64,000 nucleotides of DNA, from contig NZ_CP053073.1 in assembly GCF_013003985.1 (NCBI RefSeq), forward strand, positions 310,001 to 374,000. The letters are read 5' to 3'. The notes below the pieces were generated by a model. It saw only the letters and a list, made by a program, of their open reading frames with translations. It was not told where the DNA came from and did no database searches. The number at the start of each line of letters is the position of its first letter. Position 1 is the stretch's first letter. Positions 55,204-64,000 of the stretch are shown one piece after another. Source of the stretch: Usitatibacter palustris. Lineage in GTDB: Bacteria > Pseudomonadota > Gammaproteobacteria > Burkholderiales > Usitatibacteraceae. Position numbers and translations under genes: made by a program.

Positions 55204-56901
55204 ATGTCCGCCAACCCCGCAACCTTCAATGCCCTTGGGCGAGCCCTCGTCCAGCAGGGCCGGCTTGTGCAAGCCGACGCGACGGCCATCCAGGCCGAAG
55301 CGACGAAGGCGGGGCTCATGTTCGTCCAGCAGTTGATCGCCTCGAAGAAGCTCAGCGCGCGCGAAGTCTCGCAATTCGCCGCCAATACCTTCGGCTATCC
55401 GCTGCTCGACCTGAACGCGGTCGACTTCGACGCGCTGCCGATCAACCTCATCGACAGCAAGATCGTCGCCAACCGGCGCGTGATCGCGCTGGGCAAGCGC
55501 GGCAACCGCCTGTTCGTCGCGGTCTCGGATCCGTCCAACGAGCAGGTGATGCAGGAGGTGAAGTTCGCCACCGGCATGACGATGGAGCCGGTGGTCGTCG
55601 AGGACGACAAGCTCAACAACATCGTCAAGCGCATCACCGAGGGCGGCGGCAAGGCCCTCGAGAAGATGGTCGAGGACGTCGAGCTTCCGGACGAGGAGCT
55701 CGAGGCCCAGCCCGACGTCGTCACCGAGGACATCGACGACGCGCCGGTCGTGAAGTACGTGACCAAGATCCTGCTCGACGCGATCAACGGCGGCGCCTCC
55801 GACATCCACTTCGAGCCGTTCGAGAAGTTCTACCGCATCCGCTACCGCACCGACGGCATCCTCTACGACGTGGCGCAGCCGCCGCTCGCGATCAAGGAAA
55901 AGATCGCCTCGCGCATCAAGGTGGTCTCCAAGCTCGACATCTCGGAAAAGCGCGTGCCGCAGGACGGGCGGATGAAGCTCACGATGTCGAAGACGCGCGC
56001 GATCGACTTCCGCGTCTCGACGCTGCCGACACTCTTCGGCGAAAAGATTTGCATGCGGATCCTCGATCCGTCGAGCGCGACGCTCGGGATCGACGCCCTG
56101 GGCTACGACCCGGACCAGAAGGAAAACCTGATGAACGCGATCACCCGCCCGTACGGCATGGTGCTCGTGACCGGGCCCACGGGCTCGGGCAAGACGGTCT
56201 CGCTCTACACGTGCCTCAACATCCTCAACAAGCCCGGGATCAACATCTCGACGGCGGAGGATCCGGCGGAAATCAATTTGCCCGGCGTGAACCAGGTCAA
56301 CATCAACGACAAGGCGGGTTTGAGCTTCCCGGTCGCGCTGAAGGCCTTCCTGCGCCAGGACCCGGACATCATCATGGTGGGCGAGATCCGCGACATCGAG
56401 ACGGGCGAGATCTCGATCAAGGCCGCGCAGACGGGCCACATGGTGCTCTCCACGCTGCACACCAACGACGCGCCGCAAACGCTCACGCGCCTCATGAACA
56501 TGGGCATCGCGCCGTTCAACATCGCCTCGAGCGTGATCATGGTCACGGCGCAGCGGCTCGCGCGGCGCCTGTGCACGTGCAAGAAGCCCGTGGACATTCC
56601 CGAGGAAGCGTTGCTTCGCGCGGGCTTCGCCGAGGATCAACTCGATGGTTCATGGCAGCCGTTCGCGCCCGGTGGATGTGACCTGTGCAAGAATACGGGC
56701 TACAAAGGACGCCTCGGGATATACCAGGTGATGCCGATTTCCGAGGAAATGGAACGCATCATCATGAAGAACGGCAATGCGATCGATCTCGCCGACCAGG
56801 CAAAGCGCGAGAACATCAAGGATCTGCGGACTTCGGGTTTGATCAAGGTGATGAAGGGCCTCACTTCCCTCGAGGAAGTCGAAGGCGTCACCAACGAGTA
56901 G
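55204..56901 (+). CDS. pilB: type IV pilus assembly ATPase
   Basis: A 565-residue secretion ATPase that powers pilus extension at the inner membrane. The N-terminal MshEN-type domain (AKLSAREVSQFAANTFGYPL region) precedes the ATPase core with Walker A (VTGPTGSGKTVSLYTCL, about residues 320-336), Asp box and Walker B (RQDPDIIMVGEIRDIET), and His box (LSTLHTNDAP). The zinc site is CTCKKPVD and CDLCKNTGYKGR. It is followed by pilC and pilD in the classic order. Confidence 0.94.
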   Translation: MSANPATFNALGRALVQQGRLVQADATAIQAEATKAGLMFVQQLIASKKLSAREVSQFAANTFGYPLLDLNAVDFDALPINLIDSKIVANRRVIALGKRGNRLFVAVSDPSNEQVMQEVKFATGMTMEPVVVEDDKLNNIVKRITEGGGKALEKMVEDVELPDEELEAQPDVVTEDIDDAPVVKYVTKILLDAINGGASDIHFEPFEKFYRIRYRTDGILYDVAQPPLAIKEKIASRIKVVSKLDISEKRVPQDGRMKLTMSKTRAIDFRVSTLPTLFGEKICMRILDPSSATLGIDALGYDPDQKENLMNAITRPYGMVLVTGPTGSGKTVSLYTCLNILNKPGINISTAEDPAEINLPGVNQVNINDKAGLSFPVALKAFLRQDPDIIMVGEIRDIETGEISIKAAQTGHMVLSTLHTNDAPQTLTRLMNMGIAPFNIASSVIMVTAQRLARRLCTCKKPVDIPEEALLRAGFAEDQLDGSWQPFAPGGCDLCKNTGYKGRLGIYQVMPISEEMERIIMKNGNAIDLADQAKRENIKDLRTSGLIKVMKGLTSLEEVEGVTNE

Positions 56902-56914
56902 GGAGAAAACGGAC

Positions 56915-58144
56915 ATGGCTGCGGTCGCAAAAAAAGACACGGGCAAGGACGTCAAGCTCTACAACTTCGCGTGGTCGGGGAAGGACAAGACCGGCAAGGC
57001 GATCAAGGGCGAGCTGCGCGCCGCGGGCGACCACGTCGTTCTCGCCACGTTGCGTCGCCAGGGCATCCAGAGCATCAGCGTCAAGAAGCTCTCGCAGCGC
57101 TCCGGCAAGAAGATCACCGACAAGGACATCACCATCTTCACGCGCCAGCTCGCGGTGATGATGAAGGCGGGCGTGCCGTTGCTGCAGGCCTTCGACATCG
57201 TCGGCAAGGGCCACGCGAATCCGTCCGTGGGCAAGTTGCTGATGGACGTGAAGACCGAGGTCGAGACCGGCTCGTCGCTGGGCCAGGCGTTCCGGAAATA
57301 TCCGGTGTACTTCGACGAACTCTTCTGCAACCTGGTCGCCGCGGGTGAGGCGGCCGGTATTCTCGACGCGATCCTCGATCGCCTCGCGACGTACAAGGAA
57401 AAGATCCTCGCCATCAAGTCGAAGATCAAGGGCGCGCTGTTCTATCCGATCGCGGTGATCGTGGTGGGCTTCGTGGTGGTCGCGGTCATCATGATTTTCG
57501 TGATCCCGATCTTCAAGGACCTCTTCAAGAGCTTCGGCGCGGACCTGCCCGCGCCCACGCAGATCGTGCTGAACATCTCCGAGTTCTTCACGGCGTACTG
57601 GATGTACATGCTGGGCATCATCGTCGGCGGCACGTGGTCGTTCCTGTACACGTACAAGCGGTCGAAGGCGATGCAGCGCGGCATGGACCGCCTGCTGCTT
57701 CGCTTGCCGGTGTTCGGCGACGTGATCCGCAAGGCCTCGATCGCGCGCTGGTGCCGCACGCTCTCCACGATGTTCGCCGCGGGCGTGCCGCTCGTGGAGT
57801 CGCTCGATTCGGTGGCGGGTGCGGCGGGCAACTACGTGTATTACGAGGCGACCAAGCGCATCCAGCAGGAAGTGTCGTCGGGTACGAGCCTCACCGTCGC
57901 GATGCAGAACCAGAACGTCTTCCCGGCGATGGTCATGCAGATGTCGGCGATCGGCGAGGAATCCGGCGCCCTCGACTCGATGCTGGGCAAGGTGGCCGAC
58001 TTCTTCGAGCAGGAAGTCGACGACTCCGTCGATGCGCTCGCGAGCTTGATGGAGCCCGCGCTCATGGTGGTGCTGGGCGGCCTCATCGGCGGCCTCGTGG
58101 TCGCCATGTACCTGCCGATCTTCAAGCTGGGCGGCGCGGTGTAG
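56915..58144 (+). CDS. pilC: type IV pilus inner-membrane platform protein
   Basis: A 409-residue GspF/PilC protein with two T2SF domains (VLLQAFDIVGKGHANPSVGKLL and its repeat GVPLVESLDSVAGAAGNYVYYEAT) and three hydrophobic segments (AVIVVGFVVVAVIMIFVIPIF, MYMLGIIVGGTWSFLY, MVVLGGLIGGLVVAMYLPIF). It joins PilB to the pilus machinery. The start follows GGGAGAAAACGG by a few bases. Confidence 0.93.
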   Translation: MAAVAKKDTGKDVKLYNFAWSGKDKTGKAIKGELRAAGDHVVLATLRRQGIQSISVKKLSQRSGKKITDKDITIFTRQLAVMMKAGVPLLQAFDIVGKGHANPSVGKLLMDVKTEVETGSSLGQAFRKYPVYFDELFCNLVAAGEAAGILDAILDRLATYKEKILAIKSKIKGALFYPIAVIVVGFVVVAVIMIFVIPIFKDLFKSFGADLPAPTQIVLNISEFFTAYWMYMLGIIVGGTWSFLYTYKRSKAMQRGMDRLLLRLPVFGDVIRKASIARWCRTLSTMFAAGVPLVESLDSVAGAAGNYVYYEATKRIQQEVSSGTSLTVAMQNQNVFPAMVMQMSAIGEESGALDSMLGKVADFFEQEVDDSVDALASLMEPALMVVLGGLIGGLVVAMYLPIFKLGGAV

Positions 58145-58161
58145 TCGCGATCGAGCCCGCA

Positions 58162-58195
58162 TAAAGGCGCGCGGAGAAATCCCCGCGCCTTTTTG
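58162..58195 (+). terminator. intrinsic terminator after pilC
   Basis: AAAGGCGCG (58162-58170) and CGCGCCTTT (58183-58191) form a 9-bp stem with a 12-base loop, followed by a T-run. It lies 18 bp after the pilC stop and 6 bp before pilD. Transcription of pilB-pilC should largely end here, so pilD needs its own promoter or read-through. Confidence 0.8.
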
Positions 58196-58200
58196 TTTAC

Positions 58201-59067
58201 ATGGAAATCCTCCTGCTCCTGAAGGACTCGCCCCCCGCCCTGGTCGCCATCGCCAGTGTCGTGGGACTTTGCGTGGGCTCCTTCCTCAACGTCGTGATCC
58301 ACCGGCTGCCGCGGATGATGGAAGCGCAGTGGGAGGCCGATTGTGCGGAGCTCCAGGGCCGAGAGGTTCCCGAGCGGGCACCCTTCAACCTGCTGCGGCC
58401 CGCGTCGCGCTGCCCATCGTGCTCAACGCCCATTCGCGCTATCGAGAACGTGCCGGTCGTGAGCTGGCTGGTGCTGCGCGGCCGTTGCCGCACCTGCCGC
58501 ACACCCATCAGCGCGCGCTACCCGCTCGTGGAGTTGCTCACCGGCGTGCTTTCGGGGCTGCTCGCGGTTCGCTTCGGCGCTTCCGCGGCACTTGCGGGCG
58601 CGCTGGTGTTCGCCTGGGCGCTGGTGGCACTTTCCTTCGTCGACTTCGATACGCAGTTGCTGCCCGACGACATCACGCTGCCGCTCGTGTGGCTCGGGTT
58701 GATCGTCAACATCGGCGGCACGTTCGTGGACCTGCGCTCCGCGGTGCTCGGCGCCATCGGCGGTTACCTCGCGCTCTGGACCGTCTACTGGGCCTTCAAG
58801 ATCCTCGCGAAGAAGGAGGGCATGGGCTACGGCGATTTCAAGCTCCTCGCGGCGATCGGCGCGTGGCTCGGCTGGCAGGTGCTGCCCTTCGTGATTCTCG
58901 TGGCGGCGGCGCTGGGCGTGGTGTTCGGCTCGCTGGCACTCTGGCTTTCGCGCCGTGGCGCGGACACGCGCCTGCCGTTCGGTCCCTACCTCGCGGTGGG
59001 CGGACTCGCGGGCCTGGTGTGGGGACGCGAAGCCGTGATTCTCTGGGTCGGCCGCTTTCCGACGTGA
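58201..59067 (+). CDS. pilD: prepilin peptidase / N-methyltransferase
   Basis: A 288-residue A24 aspartic peptidase that cleaves and N-methylates prepilins. The N-terminal zinc site is RCPSCSTPIRAIENVPVVSW and RCRTCRTPISARYPLVE (CxxC pairs). The aspartates lie in FVDFDTQLLPDD and in the GxGD motif GMGYGDFKLL. The C-terminus has several transmembrane segments. The ATG follows the terminator directly; no obvious ribosome-binding site is seen. Confidence 0.94.
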   Translation: MEILLLLKDSPPALVAIASVVGLCVGSFLNVVIHRLPRMMEAQWEADCAELQGREVPERAPFNLLRPASRCPSCSTPIRAIENVPVVSWLVLRGRCRTCRTPISARYPLVELLTGVLSGLLAVRFGASAALAGALVFAWALVALSFVDFDTQLLPDDITLPLVWLGLIVNIGGTFVDLRSAVLGAIGGYLALWTVYWAFKILAKKEGMGYGDFKLLAAIGAWLGWQVLPFVILVAAALGVVFGSLALWLSRRGADTRLPFGPYLAVGGLAGLVWGREAVILWVGRFPT

Positions 59068-59666
59068 AACGGATCGTAGGGCTCACCGGCGGAATCGGCA
59101 GCGGCAAGTCGACGGTCGCCGAGGAGCTCGCCGCGCGGGGTGCAACGATCGTGGATGCCGACGAAATCGCCCGTGGGCTCACCCTTGCCGGCGGCGAGGC
59201 GATGCCGCAGGTGAGCGCAGCGTTCGGCCCGTCCTTTGTCGCGGCCGATGGGTCGCTCGACCGCGCGGCGATGCGCAAGCAGGCCTTTTCCGATCCCGCC
59301 GCGCTCGCCCGGCTCGAGGCGATCCTCCATCCCATGATCCGGGCCCGCTCCGATGCCGCCGTCGAGCGCGCGAACGGGCCGTACGCGGTGCTGGTCGTGC
59401 CCCTGCTCTTCGAGAAGGGTAGCTACCAGGGCCGGGTCGCCCGCACGCTCGTGGTCGACTGCCCCGAATCGCTGCAGGTGGAGCGGGTCATGGCCCGGTC
59501 GGGGCTCGCCGCCGAGGAGGTCCGGGCGGTCATGGCGACCCAGTGGCCCCGCTGGCGGCGCCTCCAGATGGCCGACGACGTGGCCTGGAACGGTGGCGAT
59601 CGCGCGGCGCTTGCGAATCAATGCGAGCGCCTGCACCGGGCGTATGCCACAATTCCGCGCGAATGA
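59064..59666 (+). CDS. coaE: dephospho-CoA kinase
   Basis: A 200-residue kinase that phosphorylates dephospho-CoA in the last step of CoA synthesis. The P-loop is GLTGGIGSGKSTVAEELA (residues 6-23), the substrate-binding VDADEIARGLT follows, and VLVVPLLFEKG and VDCPESLQVERVMAR are the usual conserved blocks. GTG 59064 overlaps the pilD stop. Confidence 0.93.
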   Translation: MKRIVGLTGGIGSGKSTVAEELAARGATIVDADEIARGLTLAGGEAMPQVSAAFGPSFVAADGSLDRAAMRKQAFSDPAALARLEAILHPMIRARSDAAVERANGPYAVLVVPLLFEKGSYQGRVARTLVVDCPESLQVERVMARSGLAAEEVRAVMATQWPRWRRLQMADDVAWNGGDRAALANQCERLHRAYATIPRE

Positions 59667-60427
59667 CGGGCGTGATCACCTATGAGTACCCCCTCAACGA
59701 GCGCGTGCGCACGCTGCTGCGGCTCGAGGACCTCTACGACCGCGTCAACCACTTCTATTCGCTCGAGCACGCGCACGACCACCATGCCTGCCTCACCGGC
59801 ATGTTCGAGATCATCGAGGTGGCGAGCCGGGCCGACCTGAAGAGCGATCTCCTGCAGGAACTCGACCGCCAGCGCACCTTCCTCGATGCGCTGCGCGACA
59901 ACCCGGCGATCTCGCGCGACAAGCTCGACCAGGTGCTCACCGACCTGGACTCCGCGTTCTCGAACCTGCACGCCACCTCGGGCAAGACCGGCCAGAACCT
60001 GCGCGAGAACGAGTGGCTCATGGCGATCAAGCAGCGCGCCGGCATCCCCGGGGGCACGAGCGAGTTCGACCTTCCCTCGTACCACTACTGGCTGCAGCAC
60101 CCGGCCGACGATCGCCGCAACGACCTCGCCGTGTGGATGAAGCCCCTGCAGCCCGTGCATTCCGCGCTCTCGCTGGTGCTGCGCGTGCTGCGCGAGAGCG
60201 GGCGCACGGTCTCGCTCGTCGCGACGCAGGGCATGTTCCAGCAGACTCCCGCCGAGAAGCCCGCACAGATGCTGCGGCTCACGATCGCGAGCGATCTCGC
60301 CTGCATCCCCGAGATCAGTGCGAACAAGTACGCGCTCAACATCCGCTTCCTGGTGCCCGAGGGCGTGCAGAAGTCGCGCGTCTACGACCGCGACGTCGCC
60401 TTCGAGCTCGCCTTCTGCAACCTGTGA
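59663..60427 (+). CDS. zapD: cell division protein ZapD
   Basis: A 254-residue ZapD (DUF1342, YacF), an FtsZ-bundling protein. The N-terminus [27 protein letters not shown] and the C-terminal beta domain ([22 protein letters not shown]) are diagnostic. It sits in the conserved coaE-zapD-yacG order. The ATG overlaps the coaE stop (ATGA). Confidence 0.94.
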   Translation: MTGVITYEYPLNERVRTLLRLEDLYDRVNHFYSLEHAHDHHACLTGMFEIIEVASRADLKSDLLQELDRQRTFLDALRDNPAISRDKLDQVLTDLDSAFSNLHATSGKTGQNLRENEWLMAIKQRAGIPGGTSEFDLPSYHYWLQHPADDRRNDLAVWMKPLQPVHSALSLVLRVLRESGRTVSLVATQGMFQQTPAEKPAQMLRLTIASDLACIPEISANKYALNIRFLVPEGVQKSRVYDRDVAFELAFCNL

Positions 60428-60621
60428 ACGTGAAGAAGGTGGCTTGCCCGACTTGCGGGACCCTGGCCCTGTTTTCGCAGGCCAATCCCTGGCGTCCCTT
60501 CTGTACCGAGCGTTGCCGCCTGATCGACCTGGGCGCCTGGGCCACCGAGAGCTACGCGATTCCGGCCAAGCCGGGCGAAGACGACCTCCCCGAAAATGAC
60601 TCGGACCCCGAATCCCGCTAA
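60424..60621 (+). CDS. yacG: DNA gyrase inhibitor YacG
   Basis: A 65-residue zinc protein that inhibits DNA gyrase. The four cysteines are in ACPTCGTL and [14 protein letters not shown], followed by an acidic, disordered tail ([14 protein letters not shown]). GTG 60424 overlaps the zapD stop. Confidence 0.92.
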   Translation: MNVKKVACPTCGTLALFSQANPWRPFCTERCRLIDLGAWATESYAIPAKPGEDDLPENDSDPESR

Positions 60622-60635
60622 AATGGCGGGGTTTT
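60614..60635 (+). terminator. candidate weak intrinsic terminator after yacG
   Basis: CCCGC (60614-60618) and GCGGG (60626-60630) form a short stem with loop TAAAATG, followed by GTTTT. It overlaps the yacG stop, which lies inside the stem-loop. If functional, it ends the pilD-yacG unit and favours the later start (60653) for the next gene. Confidence 0.4.
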
Positions 60636-60652
60636 CGGCGCGGCACCCTTCG

Positions 60653-61120
60653 ATGGCTCCCTCCGCGGAATCCCCCGCCTTCGTCCACCTCTCGGTTCCC
60701 AATCGTTCCCTGGGACCGCGGGAGCGGCGCAGGGCGTTGGTGGCGATCGCGGTGACCACGATGGGGGTTGCGGCCGGTGCCTGGGCCCTCGGGGCCTGGC
60801 CCGTGATGCCCTTCGCAGGGATCGAGGTGGCGCTCGTGTGGCTCGCTTTCCATGTGGTGCGCAAGCACGACGGGGATTTCGAGCGGATCGAGATCGACGC
60901 GGGCGAAGTCAGGCTGGATGCGTGCGACGCACGCCGGGAATCGCACTTCGTGGCGAACCGGGCGTGGGCGCGAGTGGTTTTGAGGGAGCACGGCGGGCAA
61001 TGCACGCTGGGGCTCGCATATGCGGGGAAGACAGTGCCGTTGGGGCGGCTCCTGTCTGACGAGGGACGACGCAGGCTCGCGCAGCAGATTCGCGCGTGCA
61101 TCCCCGTGACGGCAAACTAG
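60653..61120 (+). CDS. DUF2244 membrane protein
   Basis: A 155-residue protein of the DUF2244 family: RRALVAIAVTTMGVAAGAW and VMPFAGIEVALVWLAFHVV are two transmembrane segments, and the C-terminal domain has FERIEIDAGEVRLDA and FVANRAWARVVLREHG. DUF2244 genes are regularly upstream of coxB, suggesting a role near the cytochrome oxidase. ATG 60653 is chosen because of the hairpin upstream; ATG 60596 is the longer alternative. Confidence 0.82.
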   Translation: MAPSAESPAFVHLSVPNRSLGPRERRRALVAIAVTTMGVAAGAWALGAWPVMPFAGIEVALVWLAFHVVRKHDGDFERIEIDAGEVRLDACDARRESHFVANRAWARVVLREHGGQCTLGLAYAGKTVPLGRLLSDEGRRRLAQQIRACIPVTAN

Positions 61121-61146
61121 GGAATAACGGAAAAAAGGTCTTGGCC

Positions 61147-62310
61147 ATGCCTGTACAACTCAAACGAGCCGCCGCTGCCGCAATCGCAGCGCTCCTGCCG
61201 GCTACGTCGTTCGCCGACTACCACGTGGACATCCTGCCGCCGGCTTCGTCCGTCGCGCAGCAGATCTACGACCTGCACTTCGGCATCCTCTGGGTGTGCG
61301 TCGCGATCTTCATCATCGTGTTCGGCGCGATGTTCTGGTCGGTGTTCGCACACCGCAAGAGCCGCGGCGCGCAGGCCGCACAGTTCCACGAGAACACCAC
61401 CATCGAGATCATCTGGACGGTGATTCCGTTCGTGATCCTGATCGGCATGGCGTATCCGGCCACCCGGACGGTGCTCGACATGAAGGACGCGTCGAACCCC
61501 GACATGTCCATCAAGGTCACCGCCTACCAGTGGAAGTGGCAGTACGACTACCTCCAGGACGGCGTGAGCTTCTACGCGAACCTCTCGACGCCGCGCGACC
61601 AGATCGAGGAATTCGGCGGGCAGAAGGGCGCGAAGAAGAACGCGAACTATTTGCTGGAAGTCGACAACCCCGTCGTCGTTCCCGTCGGCAAGAAGATCCG
61701 CCTGCTCATCACCGCGAACGACGTGATCCACGGCTGGTACGTGCCGCAGCTCGGCATCAACCAGTACGGCATCCCGGGCTTCGTGAAGGACGCGTGGTTC
61801 AAGGCCGACAAGCCCGGCCGGTATCTCGGCCAGTGCTCGCAGATCTGCGGCAAGGAACACGGCTACATGCCGATCGTGGTCGACGTCGTCTCCGAAGCCG
61901 ACTACGCGAAGTGGGTGAAGGAAATGAAGGCGAAGATGCCCCCGCCGCCCGCGCCCGTGCAGACCGCTGCCGCCGCGCCCGCTGCCGCGGAAGACCTCAC
62001 GAAGAAGTGGACTGCCGACGAGCTCAAGGCCGCCGGCGAGAAGGTCTACGCCGCCAACTGCGTCGCCTGCCACCAGGCCACGGGCAAGGGCATGCCGCCC
62101 GCGTTCCCGGCGCTCGACGGCTCGAAGGTCGTGCAGGGTCCGAAGGCCGCGCAGGTCGCGACCGTGCTCAAGGGCCGGCCCAACACCGCGATGGCGTCGT
62201 TCGCGCACCTGTCGAACACGGACCTCGCGGCAGTGATCACGTACACGCGCACCAGCTGGGGCAACAAGTCCGGCGAAGTGCAGCCTGCTGAAGTGAAGGC
62301 GGCGCGCTAG
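61147..62310 (+). CDS. coxB: cytochrome c oxidase subunit II with fused cytochrome c domain
   Basis: A 387-residue subunit II: signal peptide ([16 protein letters not shown]), two transmembrane helices, and the CuA domain with [14 protein letters not shown] and the copper ligands [12 protein letters not shown] plus a histidine in NDVIHGWY. The C-terminus is a cytochrome c domain with heme motif CVACH and a Met ligand region ([14 protein letters not shown]), as in caa3-type enzymes. It takes electrons from cytochrome c to CuA and heme a. Confidence 0.94.
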   Translation: MPVQLKRAAAAAIAALLPATSFADYHVDILPPASSVAQQIYDLHFGILWVCVAIFIIVFGAMFWSVFAHRKSRGAQAAQFHENTTIEIIWTVIPFVILIGMAYPATRTVLDMKDASNPDMSIKVTAYQWKWQYDYLQDGVSFYANLSTPRDQIEEFGGQKGAKKNANYLLEVDNPVVVPVGKKIRLLITANDVIHGWYVPQLGINQYGIPGFVKDAWFKADKPGRYLGQCSQICGKEHGYMPIVVDVVSEADYAKWVKEMKAKMPPPPAPVQTAAAAPAAAEDLTKKWTADELKAAGEKVYAANCVACHQATGKGMPPAFPALDGSKVVQGPKAAQVATVLKGRPNTAMASFAHLSNTDLAAVITYTRTSWGNKSGEVQPAEVKAAR

Positions 62311-62357
62311 AAGCGCGGCGCATTCGAAACCGAACTGAAGATCAAGCGGAGCACACC

Positions 62358-63959
62358 ATGAGCACTACGACCCACGCTCACGACACCCACGGCCACGGGC
62401 ACGACGACCATCACCACGGTCCGCCCGCCGGCTTCACGCGCTGGATGTACACCACGAACCACAAGGACATCGGCACGATGTACCTCTGGTTCTCGTTCGT
62501 GATGTTCCTCACGGGGGGCTCCATGGCGCTGCTGATCCGCGCCGAGCTCTTCCAGCCCGGCCTGCAGCTCGTCGACCCCGAGTTCTTCAACTCGCTCACC
62601 ACGGTCCACGGCCTGGTGATGGTGTTCGGCGCGATCATGCCGGCGTTCGTGGGCTTCGCGAACTGGCTGATCCCCATGCAAGTGGGTGCAGCGGACATGG
62701 CGTTCCCGCGCATGAACAACTGGAGCTTCTGGCTGCTGATCCCGGCCGCGATCCTCCTGATGAGCTCGTTCTTCGTGCCCGGCGGCGCCGCGGGCTCGGG
62801 CTGGACGCTCTACCCGCCGCTGGTGATCCAGCAGGGCATGGCGGTCGACATGACGATCCTCGCCGTCCACATCCTGGGCGCCTCGTCGATCATGGGCTCG
62901 ATCAACATCATCACGACCATCCTCAACATGCGCGCCCCCGGGATGACGCTGATGAAGATGCCGCTGTTCGTGTGGACGTGGCTCATCACCGCGTATCTCC
63001 TGATCGCCGTGATGCCGGTGCTCGCGGGCGCGGTCACGATGCTGCTGACCGACCGCCACTTCGGCACCTCGTTCTTCAACGCGGCCGGCGGCGGCGACCC
63101 GACGATGTTCATGCACATCTTCTGGTTCTTCGGCCACCCCGAGGTCTACATCATGATCCTGCCGGCGTTCGGGATCGTCTCGCAGATCATCCCGGCCTTC
63201 GCGAGGAAGCCCCTCTTCGGCTACGCGTCGATGGTGTACGCCACGGCGTCGATCGCGATCCTCTCGTTCATCGTCTGGGGCCACCACATGTTCACGGTGG
63301 GCATGCCCGCGGCCGGCAACCTGTTCTTCATGTACGCGACGATGCTCATCGCCGTGCCCACGGGCGTGAAGATCTTCAACTGGATCGCCACCATGTGGAA
63401 GGGCTCGATGACCTTCGAGACCCCGATGCTGTTCTCGGTGGGTTTCCTGTGCCTCTTCACGATCGGCGGCTTCTCGGGCCTGGTGCTCGCGATCACGCCG
63501 GTGGACATCACGCTGCACAACACCTACTACGTGGTGGCGCACTTCCACTACGTGCTCGTGTCGGGCGCGCTCTTCGCGATCATGGCCGGCGTGTACTTCT
63601 GGCTGCCCAAGTGGACGGGCCACATGTACAGCGAGGGCCTCGGAAAGCTGCACTTCTGGCTCTCGATGATCGGCTTCAACGTCGCGTTCTTCCCGCAGCA
63701 CTTCCTGGGCCTCGCGGGCATGCCGCGCCGGATCCCGGACTACGCGCTGCAGTTCACGGAATGGAATGCCATCTCGACGATCGGCGCGTTCATCTTCGGC
63801 CTGTCGCAGCTGCTCTTCCTGTACGTGATCGTGAGCTGCATCCGCAGCGGCAAGAAGGCGGAATCGAAGCAGTGGGAAGGCGCGGATTCGCTCGAGTGGA
63901 CGCACCTGCCCACGCCGCTGCCGTACCACACGTTCGAGACCCAGCCGGTCCTCAAGTAA
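62358..63959 (+). CDS. ctaD: cytochrome c oxidase subunit I
   Basis: A 533-residue heme-copper oxidase subunit I (A1 type) with 12 predicted transmembrane segments. The N-terminus is His-rich ([16 protein letters not shown]). [17 protein letters not shown] carries the proton-channel Glu and heme-a3 ligands, [11 protein letters not shown] holds copper B histidines, and VVAHFHYVL gives the heme a and a3 histidines. [20 protein letters not shown] contains D-channel residues. It reduces oxygen and pumps protons. Confidence 0.96.
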   Translation: MSTTTHAHDTHGHGHDDHHHGPPAGFTRWMYTTNHKDIGTMYLWFSFVMFLTGGSMALLIRAELFQPGLQLVDPEFFNSLTTVHGLVMVFGAIMPAFVGFANWLIPMQVGAADMAFPRMNNWSFWLLIPAAILLMSSFFVPGGAAGSGWTLYPPLVIQQGMAVDMTILAVHILGASSIMGSINIITTILNMRAPGMTLMKMPLFVWTWLITAYLLIAVMPVLAGAVTMLLTDRHFGTSFFNAAGGGDPTMFMHIFWFFGHPEVYIMILPAFGIVSQIIPAFARKPLFGYASMVYATASIAILSFIVWGHHMFTVGMPAAGNLFFMYATMLIAVPTGVKIFNWIATMWKGSMTFETPMLFSVGFLCLFTIGGFSGLVLAITPVDITLHNTYYVVAHFHYVLVSGALFAIMAGVYFWLPKWTGHMYSEGLGKLHFWLSMIGFNVAFFPQHFLGLAGMPRRIPDYALQFTEWNAISTIGAFIFGLSQLLFLYVIVSCIRSGKKAESKQWEGADSLEWTHLPTPLPYHTFETQPVLK

Positions 63960-63967
63960 GACGAGAC

Positions 63968-64000
63968 ATGCAGGCGATGCAGAAACCCACGCCCGAACAG
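63968..64000 (+). CDS. start of a small gene, probably cytochrome oxidase small assembly protein (cut by window end)
   Basis: Eleven codons are visible after ATG 63968 (or ATG 63977): QAMQKPTPEQ. In betaproteobacteria a short membrane protein beginning with TPEQ-type residues follows ctaD and precedes ctaG. Only 33 bp are available, so the assignment rests on position and three or four residues. Confidence 0.4.
   Translation, partial: MQAMQKPTPEQ

Noticed and set aside
1..64000. tRNA, rRNA, CRISPR or prophage
   Set aside because: No cloverleaf, rRNA-like block, regular direct-repeat array or phage structural gene was noticed while reading; a covariance-model search would be needed to exclude small RNAs fully.

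Overview
The window is about 64 kb of GC-rich DNA from a Gram-negative bacterium, most likely a betaproteobacterium. The basis is conserved gene order: hemA-prfA-prmC with grxD nearby, pilB-pilC-pilD-coaE-zapD-yacG, and a DUF2244 gene followed by cytochrome oxidase subunits II (with fused cytochrome c domain) and I. No rRNA, tRNA, CRISPR array, transposase or integrase was seen. A placement near Nitrosomonadales/Usitatibacteraceae is a guess from the overall style.

Region 1 (1-37.9 kb) is a dense array of about 75 mostly small genes, nearly all on the + strand. Many are joined by ATGA/GTGA overlaps or gaps under 30 bp. It holds six GNAT acetyltransferases, three VOC/glyoxalase proteins, five NTF2-like proteins, many DUF proteins, small membrane proteins, and exported or lipidated proteins of unknown role. 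Recognisable enzymes are thymidine kinase (minus strand), nitronate monooxygenase, HIT, rhodanese, YbaK-like deacylase, T4 endonuclease V-like glycosylase, SDR and an FlK-like thioesterase. A large periplasmic propeller/GGDEF diguanylate cyclase sits at 29.6-32.5 kb. The array ends with an exported glutaredoxin and signal peptidase I. Three small genes (4776, 21232, 33651) fall below usual length cut-offs, and 14796-14948 looks like a 5'-truncated DUF3303 gene.

Region 2 (38.4-51.1 kb, all minus strand) is best read as a molybdate/tungstate acquisition and sensing island. From its upstream end it has: a ModE-HTH/PBP-like fusion regulator (50030-51121); grxD; a short ModE-type HTH protein; modA-modB-modC; tupB-tupC-tupA plus an extra ModA-like binding protein; then a second fusion regulator, a probable Tat-exported transglutaminase-like protein and a type II (BtuCD/FecCD-like) importer with its binding protein, all overlapping. 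By analogy with Haemophilus MolABC and from context, the last importer may carry molybdate/tungstate, but iron-chelate or cobalamin cannot be excluded. A ModE-box-like sequence lies at the modA promoter, and a MITE-like inverted-repeat element lies just upstream of it.

Region 3 (51.2-64 kb) is conserved housekeeping DNA. It has prmC, prfA and hemA (minus), then glutathione peroxidase, pilB, pilC, pilD, coaE, zapD, yacG, a DUF2244 protein, coxB, ctaD and the first codons of a probable small oxidase-assembly protein (plus). One fusion regulator sits between prmC and grxD, which are normally adjacent, so the metal island appears to have inserted at or grown from this locus.
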